A stretch of DNA of 15,816 nucleotides from Bacteriovoracaceae bacterium. Lineage in GTDB: Bacteria > Bdellovibrionota > UBA1018. Where the stretch lies: positions 1 through 15,816 of the forward strand of contig CANMSW010000021.1 of the NCBI GenBank assembly GCA_947500275.1. Reading direction: 5' to 3'. The notes under the pieces were generated by a model. That model had not been told where the DNA came from. It saw nothing but the letters and a program-made list of their open reading frames with translations, and made no database searches. A program made the translations under genes and the position numbers. Shown here piece after piece: positions 7,542 through 14,439 of the stretch (position 1 is the first letter of the stretch; each line of letters opens with the position of its first letter).

Positions 7542-8423
7542 CTATCCTGAGATTTTTCGAATTCCGGAGCGGCACGCCACCCGCTTGGTCGTGCGGGCCT
7601 CCTCGAGTCGATGATCATTGGCCGGAGTGAAGGACCGTCGTGGGTGCCAGACATGAAACTGAAGGGCTAATCCCTTCAGAGACTTGATCTTAAGCCCCAG
7701 GTTTTGAAGACGAATTTCTACGTCGGTATCTTCGCGTCCATAGCCTTCATAGTCTTCATCAAAACCGTTGATGGTTTCCATGGCGGACTTCGCGACGGAA
7801 AAGTTGCATCCCTTAAGATCGGGCACATGGTTCAGTTTCATCGGTCCCCGCAGCCAACTCCAGGGAGCGTGATTCGGCACGCGGAGTGAACGCTGAAAGT
7901 ATTCAGAGTCCTTGCGCAGGCAACTGTTGAGAAGCCGGAAGCTTGGGCCGTCGAACAGTCCACCTTGAATGTCTTTCAGCGTCAAAGACTCACTGATCGT
8001 GGGCCCGAGCTCCACCCTTCTGCCTGCCAAATAAAATCCTGGTTCTTGCTGCTCAAGGTGATCGCGGATGAAGTGGGAATGGGGAACACAGTCTCCATCG
8101 AGAAAAATGAGGGTCGAACCCCTTGCGATCCGAAGGGCCTCATTGAGCATCCGGCATTTTCGAAAACCCTGATGCTCTTGCCACAGGTGAATCAGCGAAG
8201 TTTTCTCATGCTTTTGAAATCTTTCAATCACTGCGCGCGTCTCGTGATCGGAGCCGTCGTCGCAGAGAAGAATTTCGAAATCTCCCTGCGACGCTTTCTG
8301 TCTCGATAGCCCTGCAAGGACGAGCTCAAGATGGCGTGGCATATCGAAGGTAGCCAGAAGGAGACTTGCCCTTGGGCTGCTCTGCGATGGATCGAAAAGC
8401 GGAGGGAAAAAACGCTGAATCAT
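7542..8423 (-). CDS. Family 2 glycosyltransferase with galactosyltransferase-like C-terminal module
   Basis: A 293-residue glycosyltransferase with two recognisable parts. Residues about 18-115 are a GT-A core: A-S-L-L-L-A-T-F, C-D-D-G-S-D at 54-59, and the D-G-D metal-binding triad at 109-111 in I-F-L-D-G-D-C. Residues about 200-262 resemble the Glyco_transf_7C module (PF02709): K-G-C-N-F-S-V, N-G-F-D-E-D-Y-E-G-Y-G, R-E-D-T-D-V-E-I-R-L, and a terminal H-V-W-H. This arrangement is found in polysaccharide glycosyltransferases that use UDP-sugars, such as chondroitin-polymerase-like and galactosyl or N-acetylgalactosaminyl transferases. It has no membrane segment. The ATG at 8423 overlaps the heptosyltransferase stop as ATGA, so translation is probably coupled. 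It likely adds a hexose or N-acetylhexosamine to the same acceptor as its neighbours; donor and linkage are unknown. Confidence 0.87.
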   Translation of the reverse strand: MIQRFFPPLFDPSQSSPRASLLLATFDMPRHLELVLAGLSRQKASQGDFEILLCDDGSDHETRAVIERFQKHEKTSLIHLWQEHQGFRKCRMLNEALRIARGSTLIFLDGDCVPHSHFIRDHLEQQEPGFYLAGRRVELGPTISESLTLKDIQGGLFDGPSFRLLNSCLRKDSEYFQRSLRVPNHAPWSWLRGPMKLNHVPDLKGCNFSVAKSAMETINGFDEDYEGYGREDTDVEIRLQNLGLKIKSLKGLALQFHVWHPRRSFTPANDHRLEEARTTKRVACRSGIRKISG

Positions 8424-9559
8424 GGGGTGGCAATCTTTCCCAATCGAAAGGCCTCGCTGAACGCTTCGTTCATTCCTATATCGCGCATACAGCGGTGCTT
8501 TTGTTCTGTGCAGATCTCAAGTCCACACCAAGGCGGTAGGTTATCAGGCTGCGCGGGCCGGCAAGAAAGCCGTTCAATATAGAACCGGGAATGACGATCT
8601 TGGGGGTACGGATGCCAATCGAATGGATCTTCCGGGCCGAAAAATGTCACCGTTGGGATTCCAACAGCAGCCGCAATGTGGCGGGGTCCAGCATCATTGG
8701 CTACAAAAACGGAGCAAGCGGAGAGCGCTTGCTGAAGTTGTCGGATTGAAAGCGTCGTAAGGGCCGTGATTCGGCCCCTGAGGGAGGATCGATCTTCGGA
8801 AGATAAGTTTGATCGGGCAGTGAGTTCGTCGTCCACCTGCTTCAGGAAGTCGCGCTGAAGGTCACCTTCTCGCTCACCGAGGAAAGCGACGCAGCCGGCC
8901 TGAGGTCCCGCTTTCTGTGCCCAATCGACGGCTAAGATTGCATAGCGGTCGATTGGCCAGCACTTAGTCTCGCGACTCGATCCGAGTCCGAGGCCTAAAT
9001 AGGGACCGTTTGCTCCTGAGGTGGTCTCACGCAAAAGAGCACGACCGAGTTCGAGTTCGTCAGGTCGTAGAAAAAGAGACGGGAGAGCTCCGGGTGCTAC
9101 ATGAATACCAAGCGCGCGAACGGTGTCCAAGTCCCGGTCTAAGACGGCCTTATGTTGGCCCTGGCTCGGGATAGTAAGAGTGCTAAACCTTGAGCCGATT
9201 TGTGACCCATGGCGATGGATCGACCTTATTTTAGCGCCGGTTCCGAAAGCGAGCGCAGCCGAGCTCGGGCTTGCATGGAAGTTGAGGCATACGTCGTAGT
9301 TTTCGCGACGGAGTCGCAAGGACAGACGAGCGACTGCCCGCGTCCGAGCAGTCTTTTCATTACGCCATTCACATGGGATCACCCGGTCGATCGCGGGGTG
9401 GCTTTCAAGAAGCGGGGCCCAAGCTGAATTCACGACGACATGAATTTCGGAATGGGGAAAGGCCTGTCGAAGCTCATTGAGGGACGAAGTGAGAAGAACG
9501 GTGTCCCCCATCGCGCGAAGTTTGATGGCGAGAATTTTACGTGGGGAGATGGGCCGCAT
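8420..9559 (-). CDS. Family 9 glycosyltransferase (ADP-heptose:LPS heptosyltransferase-like)
   Basis: A 379-residue GT-B fold enzyme of the heptosyltransferase family, which transfers heptose from ADP-heptose to the LPS inner core on the cytoplasmic side. The opening K-I-L-A-I-K-L-R-A-M-G-D-T contains the family's catalytic Asp (Asp19). E-T-K-C-W-P near 197-202 supplies the conserved Lys (199). The nucleotide-binding signature N-D-A-G-P-R-H-I-A at 288-296, followed by G-I-P-T-V-T-F-F-G-P, is characteristic. Several Cys near the C-terminus (333, 345, 350, 357) match a pattern often seen in heptosyltransferases II/III. The length is close to normal. The ATG at 9559 fits the family's N-terminus but has no obvious ribosome site. 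It is the first gene of the minus-strand glycan cluster, just downstream of a terminator, so a promoter should lie in about 9560-9633. Which heptose position it serves (WaaC, WaaF or WaaQ-like) is undetermined. Confidence 0.9.
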   Translation of the reverse strand: MRPISPRKILAIKLRAMGDTVLLTSSLNELRQAFPHSEIHVVVNSAWAPLLESHPAIDRVIPCEWRNEKTARTRAVARLSLRLRRENYDVCLNFHASPSSAALAFGTGAKIRSIHRHGSQIGSRFSTLTIPSQGQHKAVLDRDLDTVRALGIHVAPGALPSLFLRPDELELGRALLRETTSGANGPYLGLGLGSSRETKCWPIDRYAILAVDWAQKAGPQAGCVAFLGEREGDLQRDFLKQVDDELTARSNLSSEDRSSLRGRITALTTLSIRQLQQALSACSVFVANDAGPRHIAAAVGIPTVTFFGPEDPFDWHPYPQDRHSRFYIERLSCRPAQPDNLPPWCGLEICTEQKHRCMRDIGMNEAFSEAFRLGKIATP

Positions 9560-9630
9560 GATTGACCGACTTTTTCACGAAAATGCTGTTGTTTCGAGGC
9601 CTTTTTCATTCCTTTGCAGGGAACGAAAGA

Positions 9631-9661
9631 CAAAACCCCTGCTGGCAGCCCAGCAGGGGTT
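9631..9661 (-). terminator. Rho-independent terminator after the small Ala/Lys-rich gene
   Basis: A perfect 12-bp stem (AACCCCTGCTGG at 9634-9645 with CCAGCAGGGGTT at 9650-9661) has a four-base loop. On the minus strand it is followed by a T-rich stretch (TTTTGTCTTT, the first Ts overlapping the stem end). It separates the small secreted-protein gene from the glycan cluster. Confidence 0.8.
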
Positions 9662-9720
9662 CTTATCTCGCGACATCCCTGGACCGGAGTCCGAGGTTGC
9701 CTAGGAATTTCTCTTAGACA

Positions 9721-10008
9721 TCAGTGAGCAGCTTCGTGAGCGGCGTCTTTAGCTTCTTGCGCAGCGCCCTTCACTTCGGTTTTTGCTGCTTCAGCGGTTG
9801 TAACTTGAGCTGCAGCTTTAGCTTTCGCTTTTTTCTTCAATCTCTTCATTTTTGCTTTCAGGCCTAGGGTTGGCTTTTCAGCTGGAGCAGCAGCAGCAGT
9901 GGTCGCAGCTGGCTCGGTCGTAGCAGGAGCTGCTGCTGCGTGGTCGTTTGCGAATGAAACGGAAGAAGCGATGAACAGAGTAGCGGCAAGAGCGAGTGCT
10001 GATTTCAT
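9721..10008 (-). CDS. Small exported Ala/Lys-rich protein, function unknown
   Basis: A 95-residue protein with no recognised family. Residues 1-20 are a clear signal peptide (M-K-S, Ala/Leu core, S-F-A before N-D-H). The mature part has three low-complexity sections: an Ala/Thr/Pro segment (about 21-45), a strongly basic Lys-rich segment (51-64, pattern K-A-K-M-K-R-L-K-K-K), and an Ala/Glu/Lys helix (about 70-95, E-A-A-K and Q-E-A-K-D-A-A) resembling amphipathic LEA-like or histone-H1-like tails. A strong ribosome site, AAGGA, lies eight bases before the ATG. A tight hairpin terminator follows about 60 bases after the stop, so it appears to be a monocistronic, possibly well expressed gene. 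A periplasmic or envelope location and binding to an anionic polymer (LPS, peptidoglycan or nucleic acid) are guesses from composition only. Confidence 0.75.
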   Translation of the reverse strand: MKSALALAATLFIASSVSFANDHAAAAPATTEPAATTAAAAPAEKPTLGLKAKMKRLKKKAKAKAAAQVTTAEAAKTEVKGAAQEAKDAAHEAAH

Positions 10009-10199
10009 GGAATAGGTCCTTTTTTCGCGTCAATCTTCACGGAAGGCCAATTCCTTCTGAGAGTATCAACGGTTGAGTCATTTTGTTTCTTGGGAAACAG
10101 TCCAAAGGATAACGCCTTATTCTTATGGACTACAAGGCATCCGAAGAAGCATTTTTCAGGCATTGTCGTTTTGCGGACGGCTTTTGGCGGCTCAGGACG
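10009..10199. other. Intergenic region, no gene seen
   Basis: 191 bases between the small Ala/Lys-rich gene and the upstream gene of unknown function. It holds the small gene's ribosome site and presumably its promoter, but I could not identify convincing -35/-10 boxes. An imperfect hairpin at about 10109-10144 (GGAT-AAC-GCCTT paired with AAGGC-ATCC) could be a weak terminator for the upstream gene; there is no clean T tract. Confidence 0.4.
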
Positions 10200-10841
10200 T
10201 CAAAACTTCGACTCGAAGGTATAAATGTGCCGGATGTCGATATGTTGAAAACGCAGGTGCTTTAATTTCATCGCTGCGAGCTGGAGGATGAGCTTCGTTT
10301 GTCGGCCTTGGTCTTGATACCGAACTTTTTTGATCTCACTCTGGATAACACCTTCCATTTCAACGGGATGGAAGCAGAAGCCACGGGAGAATTCATAGCC
10401 CTTCTGAAAAGGGATAATCCTCGCTTCAAAAATATCCCCTCTCGAAAAACCGCGATTAATCTCCGAGTCTTTTACGGTGAAGGTTTCATTCGAGAAAATG
10501 TCAACGACCACGAGGCCTCGGCGATCCCACGTTGTTCGCTTCATTCGAAAAATCGAATGACTTGTTTCACAGAAGTCTTTGTAGATATTGAGCTCATCGC
10601 CGCTGAGGCGTTCTTTGTTCTTCCTAAACCAATACTTGATAGGAGGAAGGTCGACCCCTGGAAGGTCGCGATCGAAGATATACCAATCCATGAAGATGCA
10701 CATTCGCTGCTCAAACTCGGGATCGTCTTCGTAAACAATTCCGGCCTTCTCGAAATACTCTTGTTTGGCGTGGTAAACCTCACGGTAGTATTCGCCGGTT
10801 GTGAACTCTTCGATGATGGGGTCGAGATAGCGCTGGTACAT
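10200..10841 (-). CDS. Conserved-looking cytoplasmic protein of unknown function
   Basis: A 213-residue protein that I cannot assign to a named family. It has no signal peptide or membrane segment. It is rich in aromatic and charged residues: an acidic N-terminal half with Y-F-E-K, E-D-D-P-E-F-E-Q-R and M-D-W-Y-I-F-D-R-D near 28-60, then a basic, beta-rich C-terminal half (about 105-213) with R-G-L-V-V-V-D-I-F and R-G-D-I-F-E-A-R-I-I-P-F. The latter looks like a small beta-barrel or SH3/OB-like fold, but that is only an impression. The start at 10841 has AGGA nine bases upstream. A longer in-frame reading from 10961 would overlap carA by 47 bases with a Pro/Cys-rich, unlikely N-terminus. It follows carA by 73 bases, in which a weak promoter can be proposed, so it may or may not belong to the pyr transcript. 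Confidence 0.8.
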   Translation of the reverse strand: MYQRYLDPIIEEFTTGEYYREVYHAKQEYFEKAGIVYEDDPEFEQRMCIFMDWYIFDRDLPGVDLPPIKYWFRKNKERLSGDELNIYKDFCETSHSIFRMKRTTWDRRGLVVVDIFSNETFTVKDSEINRGFSRGDIFEARIIPFQKGYEFSRGFCFHPVEMEGVIQSEIKKVRYQDQGRQTKLILQLAAMKLKHLRFQHIDIRHIYTFESKF

Positions 10842-10850
10842 GATGGGTAG

Positions 10851-10854
10851 TCCT
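10851..10854 (-). promoter_or_regulatory. Shine-Dalgarno site fixing the start of the unknown gene
   Basis: AGGA on the minus strand lies nine bases before the ATG at 10841. It supports that start over upstream in-frame start codons that would run into carA. Confidence 0.6.
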
Positions 10855-10877
10855 GAACATCCCTTAAGTGAAAAATG

Positions 10878-10906
10878 AGTATGCGCGAGACAACAGGGCG
10901 GGGCAA
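10878..10906 (-). promoter_or_regulatory. Possible sigma-70-like promoter between carA and the unknown gene
   Basis: On the minus strand TTGCCC (10901-10906) and CATACT (10878-10883) are 17 bases apart, each matching four of six consensus positions. This would start transcription about 30 bases before the ATG at 10841. It is a weak match found by eye and could be chance. Confidence 0.25.
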
Positions 10907-10914
10907 GAGGCGCC

Positions 10915-12087
10915 TTAAGTGACTTTCTTGGTCTGCCTCCATTGTTCCATGGATTGAACAAATTCGACGAAAAGCCCTTTCGAATCGTGCGGCCCGGGGG
11001 CCGCTTCAGGATGGTACTGGACCGAGAAAGCGGGAGCGTCTCCTCCTGTGTTTTTCAGGCGAAGGCCTTCGACGCAGGCGTCATTGAGGTTTCGATGGGT
11101 GACTTCCACGTGGCTCGGTAAGCTCGACTCATCGACGGCGTACCCGTGATTGTGGGAGCTGATTTCAAGTAATCCAGATCGGAGGTCGCAGACTGGCTGG
11201 TTTCCTCCTCGGTGGCCAAATTTGAGTTTATAGGTCTTGGCCCCAAGAGCGAGCCCTAAAACTTGGTGGCCCATGCACACGCCAAAAATAGGGAGCTTTC
11301 CAACAAGTTGCTTTACGGTTTCAACCGCATAAGTTGCTCGGTCCGGGTCGCCGGGACCGTTCGAAAGAAAGACCCCATCCGGGTGGGAACTGAGAAGCTC
11401 GCTTGCAGAGGTCTGTGCAGGAAAAACACGGACTTCACATCCGATGCGCGTGAGTTCCTGAATGAGGTTTCGTTTGATGCCGAAATCAAGTGCGACTACT
11501 TGATATCGCTTTGGGCCCTGAGCCGGTACGACGTACGTTTGGTGAGTGGTCACTTCAAGGATGAGATCTTTTTCGCCTATTCCAGGTATCTTTCGGAATA
11601 ATTCCTTCGCCTTCGAGCGCTCACTCGTCGGTAGGATGAGAGAGCGAACGGTCCCGCAGTTGCGCAGGAGGCGAGTCAGCGCTCGCGTATCAACCGAGTG
11701 GATCCCAGGCACAAAGCCTTTTTCGAGATACTCATCCAGCGACGATTCGGACCGCCAATTCGACGGCGTCCCGGGCGCGTGTCTCAGGATAAGACCCGCA
11801 GCTTGAGGGAGTTCGCTCTCGTTGTCGGTACGATTGGCGCCTGTGTTGCCGATGTGGCTTGCAGTCATACAGACGAGCTGGCGGTGATAGGAGGGGTCGC
11901 TCAAGATCTCTTGGTAGCCGGTCAGAGAGGTGTTGAAGACAGCTTCTCCCCAAGCAAAGCCCTCCTTCGGAGCGGACCCAAAGAGAGTGCCCTCGAATAC
12001 AATGCCGTCAGGCTGATCCGCCGATTCCAGCACGAGGACCCCCGGTTGACCCCTCCACGCATTCGTTTCAACGGATCGGTTCGTCAT
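10915..12087 (-). CDS. carA: Carbamoyl-phosphate synthase small (glutaminase) subunit
   Basis: A 390-residue small subunit that hydrolyses glutamine and channels ammonia to the large subunit CarB to make carbamoyl phosphate for pyrimidines and arginine. The N-terminal CPSase small-chain domain (about 17-150) contains the typical E-A-V-F-N-T-S-L-T-G-Y-Q-E and D-T-R-A-L-T-R motifs. The C-terminal GATase1 domain (about 195-380) has L-S-N-G-P-G-D-P, the nucleophile Cys271 in G-V-C-M-G-H-Q, and His359/Glu361 in Y-H-P-E-A-A-P-G-P. Length is normal for CarA. The ATG at 12087 has an AGAGGTG ribosome site about eight bases upstream. It starts six bases after the pyrC stop, so it is the third pyr gene of the transcript. 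carB is not adjacent downstream and must be elsewhere in the genome. Confidence 0.97.
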   Translation of the reverse strand: MTNRSVETNAWRGQPGVLVLESADQPDGIVFEGTLFGSAPKEGFAWGEAVFNTSLTGYQEILSDPSYHRQLVCMTASHIGNTGANRTDNESELPQAAGLILRHAPGTPSNWRSESSLDEYLEKGFVPGIHSVDTRALTRLLRNCGTVRSLILPTSERSKAKELFRKIPGIGEKDLILEVTTHQTYVVPAQGPKRYQVVALDFGIKRNLIQELTRIGCEVRVFPAQTSASELLSSHPDGVFLSNGPGDPDRATYAVETVKQLVGKLPIFGVCMGHQVLGLALGAKTYKLKFGHRGGNQPVCDLRSGLLEISSHNHGYAVDESSLPSHVEVTHRNLNDACVEGLRLKNTGGDAPAFSVQYHPEAAPGPHDSKGLFVEFVQSMEQWRQTKKVT

Positions 12088-12093
12088 CTGGCT

Positions 12094-13452
12094 TCACCTC
12101 TTTTTTGAGTGAGATTTCTTCAACGGCTCATGGAGGTAAGTGACGACACCTCCCGCTAAAGTGGCGACTGCTCGTCCTTGCAGAGTCCACCCGAGAAATG
12201 GAGAGTTCAGGCTTTTCGAGAGCAGATCACCCTTTTGGAGTTGCCACCGAGCGCCCGGATCAAAAACGGTAATATCCGCAGGCGCCCCCACGCGGAGTGT
12301 TCCAGTTTCGAGTCCTAAAAGGCGAGCGGGCTTTGCGGTCCAGCCCTCGATCCAGCGTTGAAGGGGAATGAGCCCTTGCATGACGAGTTCGTGCGTGAGG
12401 GGGGCTGCGGTCTGAAGCCCAAGGATACCGTTCGCCGCTGCAGCGAATTCACACTCTTTATCGCTCTGCCCATGAGGAGCGTGATCGGTTGCTAAGATAT
12501 CAACCACCCCTTCGCTGACAGCCTTTCGGAGCGCCTCGACATCCCGCTCGGAACGAAGGGGCGGTGCCATTTTAAAATTCGTATCCAACGATCGAACCGC
12601 TTCTTCCGTGAGTGTGAGGTGGTGCGGACTGGCCTCTGCCGTGACGGGTAGTCCAGCTTCTTTCGCACGACGAACATGCTCGATAGCAATTTCTGTCGAG
12701 AGGTGGGCGATATGGACTGGAGACTTGGTGAGGCGACACAGAGCGATTTCTCGGGCGACGAGGATTTCTTCAGCCGCAGCAGGATTCCCTGGAAGTCCTA
12801 GTTCCTGCGAAAGACTGCTTTCATTCACGACTCCGCCATTCACAAGATTTGAGTCTTCCGCGTGGCTAATGATCGGAACTCCAAATCCGCGCGCATACTC
12901 CATTGCTCTTCGCATGATGAGACTATTCATTACCGGCATACCATCGTCGCTCAGCGCAAGTGCGCCCTCGGCGACCATGCCTCCGATTTCAGCAAGTTCC
13001 TCGCCTTTCAATCCTTGGGTGACTGCTCCAATGATGTGAACGCGGGCTGAAGCATGGGCACGAGCCTTTTCGCGGATATAGCTCGTGATGATTGGCGAGT
13101 CGTTGACGGGCTGGGTGTTAGCCATACAGGCGACAGCAGAGAAGCCGCCTGCCGCGGCAGCTCGAGTGCCCGTTTCGATCGTCTCCTTGTATTCGAGCCC
13201 GGGCTCTCGAAGGTGCACGTGCAGGTCGATAAATCCGGGTAAAACCCAGTGCCCGCTCGCATCGATCGTTCTTGGAGCGCGGTCGCTCGATATATGTCCA
13301 GGCGTTTCGATCGCCTGAATTCTCCCTTCCGCAATCAAGACGTCAAAGAGGCCGTCGCGTCCAAGAGTCGGATCGATCACCCGGCCACCGCGGATCACCA
13401 GGGCTTCAGTTTGAGAGGGGTTTTCGATCAGGTGATAGAGCGAAGGATTCAT
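12094..13452 (-). CDS. pyrC: Dihydroorotase (class I)
   Basis: A 452-residue zinc amidohydrolase that cyclises N-carbamoyl-aspartate to dihydroorotate, step three of pyrimidine synthesis. It carries the class I signature D-L-H-V-H-L-R-E-P-G with metal-binding His78 and His80. Further expected ligands are Asp170 (L-S-D-D-G-M), His197 (S-H-A-E-D) and His250 (H-I-A-H-L-S-T). The catalytic/metal Asp323 is in A-T-D-H-A-P-H, so unlike the inactive PyrC-like subunits found next to pyrB in some bacteria it should be active. The N- and C-terminal beta segments (about 17-72 and 395-445) form the usual composite domain, with G-A-P-A-D-I-T-V-F-D near the end. Class I dihydroorotases can form complexes with PyrB, and the genes are adjacent here. 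The ATG at 13452 overlaps the pyrB stop as ATGA. Confidence 0.97.
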   Translation of the reverse strand: MNPSLYHLIENPSQTEALVIRGGRVIDPTLGRDGLFDVLIAEGRIQAIETPGHISSDRAPRTIDASGHWVLPGFIDLHVHLREPGLEYKETIETGTRAAAAGGFSAVACMANTQPVNDSPIITSYIREKARAHASARVHIIGAVTQGLKGEELAEIGGMVAEGALALSDDGMPVMNSLIMRRAMEYARGFGVPIISHAEDSNLVNGGVVNESSLSQELGLPGNPAAAEEILVAREIALCRLTKSPVHIAHLSTEIAIEHVRRAKEAGLPVTAEASPHHLTLTEEAVRSLDTNFKMAPPLRSERDVEALRKAVSEGVVDILATDHAPHGQSDKECEFAAAANGILGLQTAAPLTHELVMQGLIPLQRWIEGWTAKPARLLGLETGTLRVGAPADITVFDPGARWQLQKGDLLSKSLNSPFLGWTLQGRAVATLAGGVVTYLHEPLKKSHSKKR

Positions 13453-14429
13453 GACGAGGAGTCTCCTGAGGAGAGGGGGCTTGCGTCCAAGTGGCGAGCC
13501 AAACCTCCAGGGTTAAGGAGTGCAGCGAGAATAGCCATTCTCATTGGGACGCCATTGGAGACCTGCTCTAAAATGAGCGAGCTTGGGCCGTCTGCAAGTT
13601 CCGGTGAAACTTCTACGCCCCGATTCACAGGTCCAGGATGGAGGATCCATGCATCTGGCTTGAGTCGCTTCGCTCTCTCGGACGTAAGCCCAAAGAAGCG
13701 TGCATATTCTTGTAGAGACGGAATGGTGGGCGAGTTTTGTCTCTCCCTTTGAATGCGCAGGCACATGACGGCATCGGCCTCGGGAAGTACGGAATCGATT
13801 TGCGAAGTCGCCGCATCGGCACCGAGCACTGCAGGATTACTCGGGAGAAGGGATCCCGGTCCGCAATAAAGAACGCGGGCACCTAGGAGTTTGAGCAATC
13901 GCGTATTGGATCTGGCCACTCGCGAGTGGAGAATATCACCTAAGATGAGAACCGTTTTACCCTCAAGGGTGCCCCATTTTTGTTGAAGGGTGAAAGCGTC
14001 GAGAAGCGCCTGCGTCGGGTGCTCGCGCGTACCATCACCCGCATTGATCAAAGGGCGATTTGTTTTCGTGGCTAGATGAAGAACCGAGGCAGAAGCGCCG
14101 TGGCGAACAATGAAAGCATCGGGGCGAAAGGCTTCCAAGTTTCGGATCGTGTCTAAAAGAGACTCCCCTTTCGAGAGGCTTGAAGTCGAGGCTGTAAACG
14201 TAAGGGTCCCAGCCCCCAACCGCCGGATAGCGGTTTCAAAAGAAAGTCGGGTTCGCGTTGAGTTTTCAAAAAACAGTTGAGCGAGCGTGCGCCCTGCGAG
14301 GAGGGGAACGGTTTCGTTTCTATGAAAGGATTCCGAAAGAGATTGAGCCGCACGAAAGAGGAATTGGACCTCGTCTCGTGTGAGGTCTGCTATCGATAGG
14401 AGTGAAGGATTTCGAAGTCGGTGAACCAC
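13449..14429 (-). CDS. pyrB: Aspartate carbamoyltransferase catalytic chain
   Basis: A 326-residue enzyme joining carbamoyl phosphate and aspartate, the committed step of pyrimidine synthesis. The carbamoyl-phosphate site F-F-E-N-S-T-R-T-R is at 53-61, the 80s-loop lysine is Lys87 in S-L-S-K-G-E-S, and H-P-T-Q-A-L-L-D is at 137-144. The aspartate-side R-x-R (near 228-230) and H-P-G-P-V-N-R-G at 264-271 are also present, so the active site looks complete. The start is GTG at 14429, ten bases after the lepB-homologue stop. An in-frame TAG lies eight codons upstream, and AGGAAGG in the end of the preceding gene is a rather distant ribosome site. No pyrI regulatory-chain gene is in the window; regulation is more likely through complex formation with PyrC or is absent. 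No PyrR-type leader or attenuator is seen before it. Confidence 0.97.
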   Translation of the reverse strand: MVHRLRNPSLLSIADLTRDEVQFLFRAAQSLSESFHRNETVPLLAGRTLAQLFFENSTRTRLSFETAIRRLGAGTLTFTASTSSLSKGESLLDTIRNLEAFRPDAFIVRHGASASVLHLATKTNRPLINAGDGTREHPTQALLDAFTLQQKWGTLEGKTVLILGDILHSRVARSNTRLLKLLGARVLYCGPGSLLPSNPAVLGADAATSQIDSVLPEADAVMCLRIQRERQNSPTIPSLQEYARFFGLTSERAKRLKPDAWILHPGPVNRGVEVSPELADGPSSLILEQVSNGVPMRMAILAALLNPGGLARHLDASPLSSGDSSS

Positions 14430-14439
14430 CGCTCTGCTG

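Noticed and set aside
9560..9633. Promoter for the glycan cluster
   Set aside because: One must exist because a terminator lies just upstream, but no pair of boxes with acceptable spacing could be identified by eye, so none is annotated.
10299..10850. 183-residue open frame on the plus strand
   Set aside because: It lies entirely antisense to the unknown 213-residue gene, has no ribosome site, and its sequence has no domain features; the minus-strand frame has the better start and composition.
10842..10961. 40-residue N-terminal extension of the unknown gene
   Set aside because: It overlaps carA, reads Pro/Cys-rich and low quality, and the AGGA site before 10841 explains the start.
11698..12108. 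136-residue plus-strand open frame
   Set aside because: It is antisense to carA and has no motif or ribosome site.
13249..13752. 167-residue plus-strand open frame
   Set aside because: It is antisense across the pyrC/pyrB junction, both of which are certain genes; it is a by-product of high GC.
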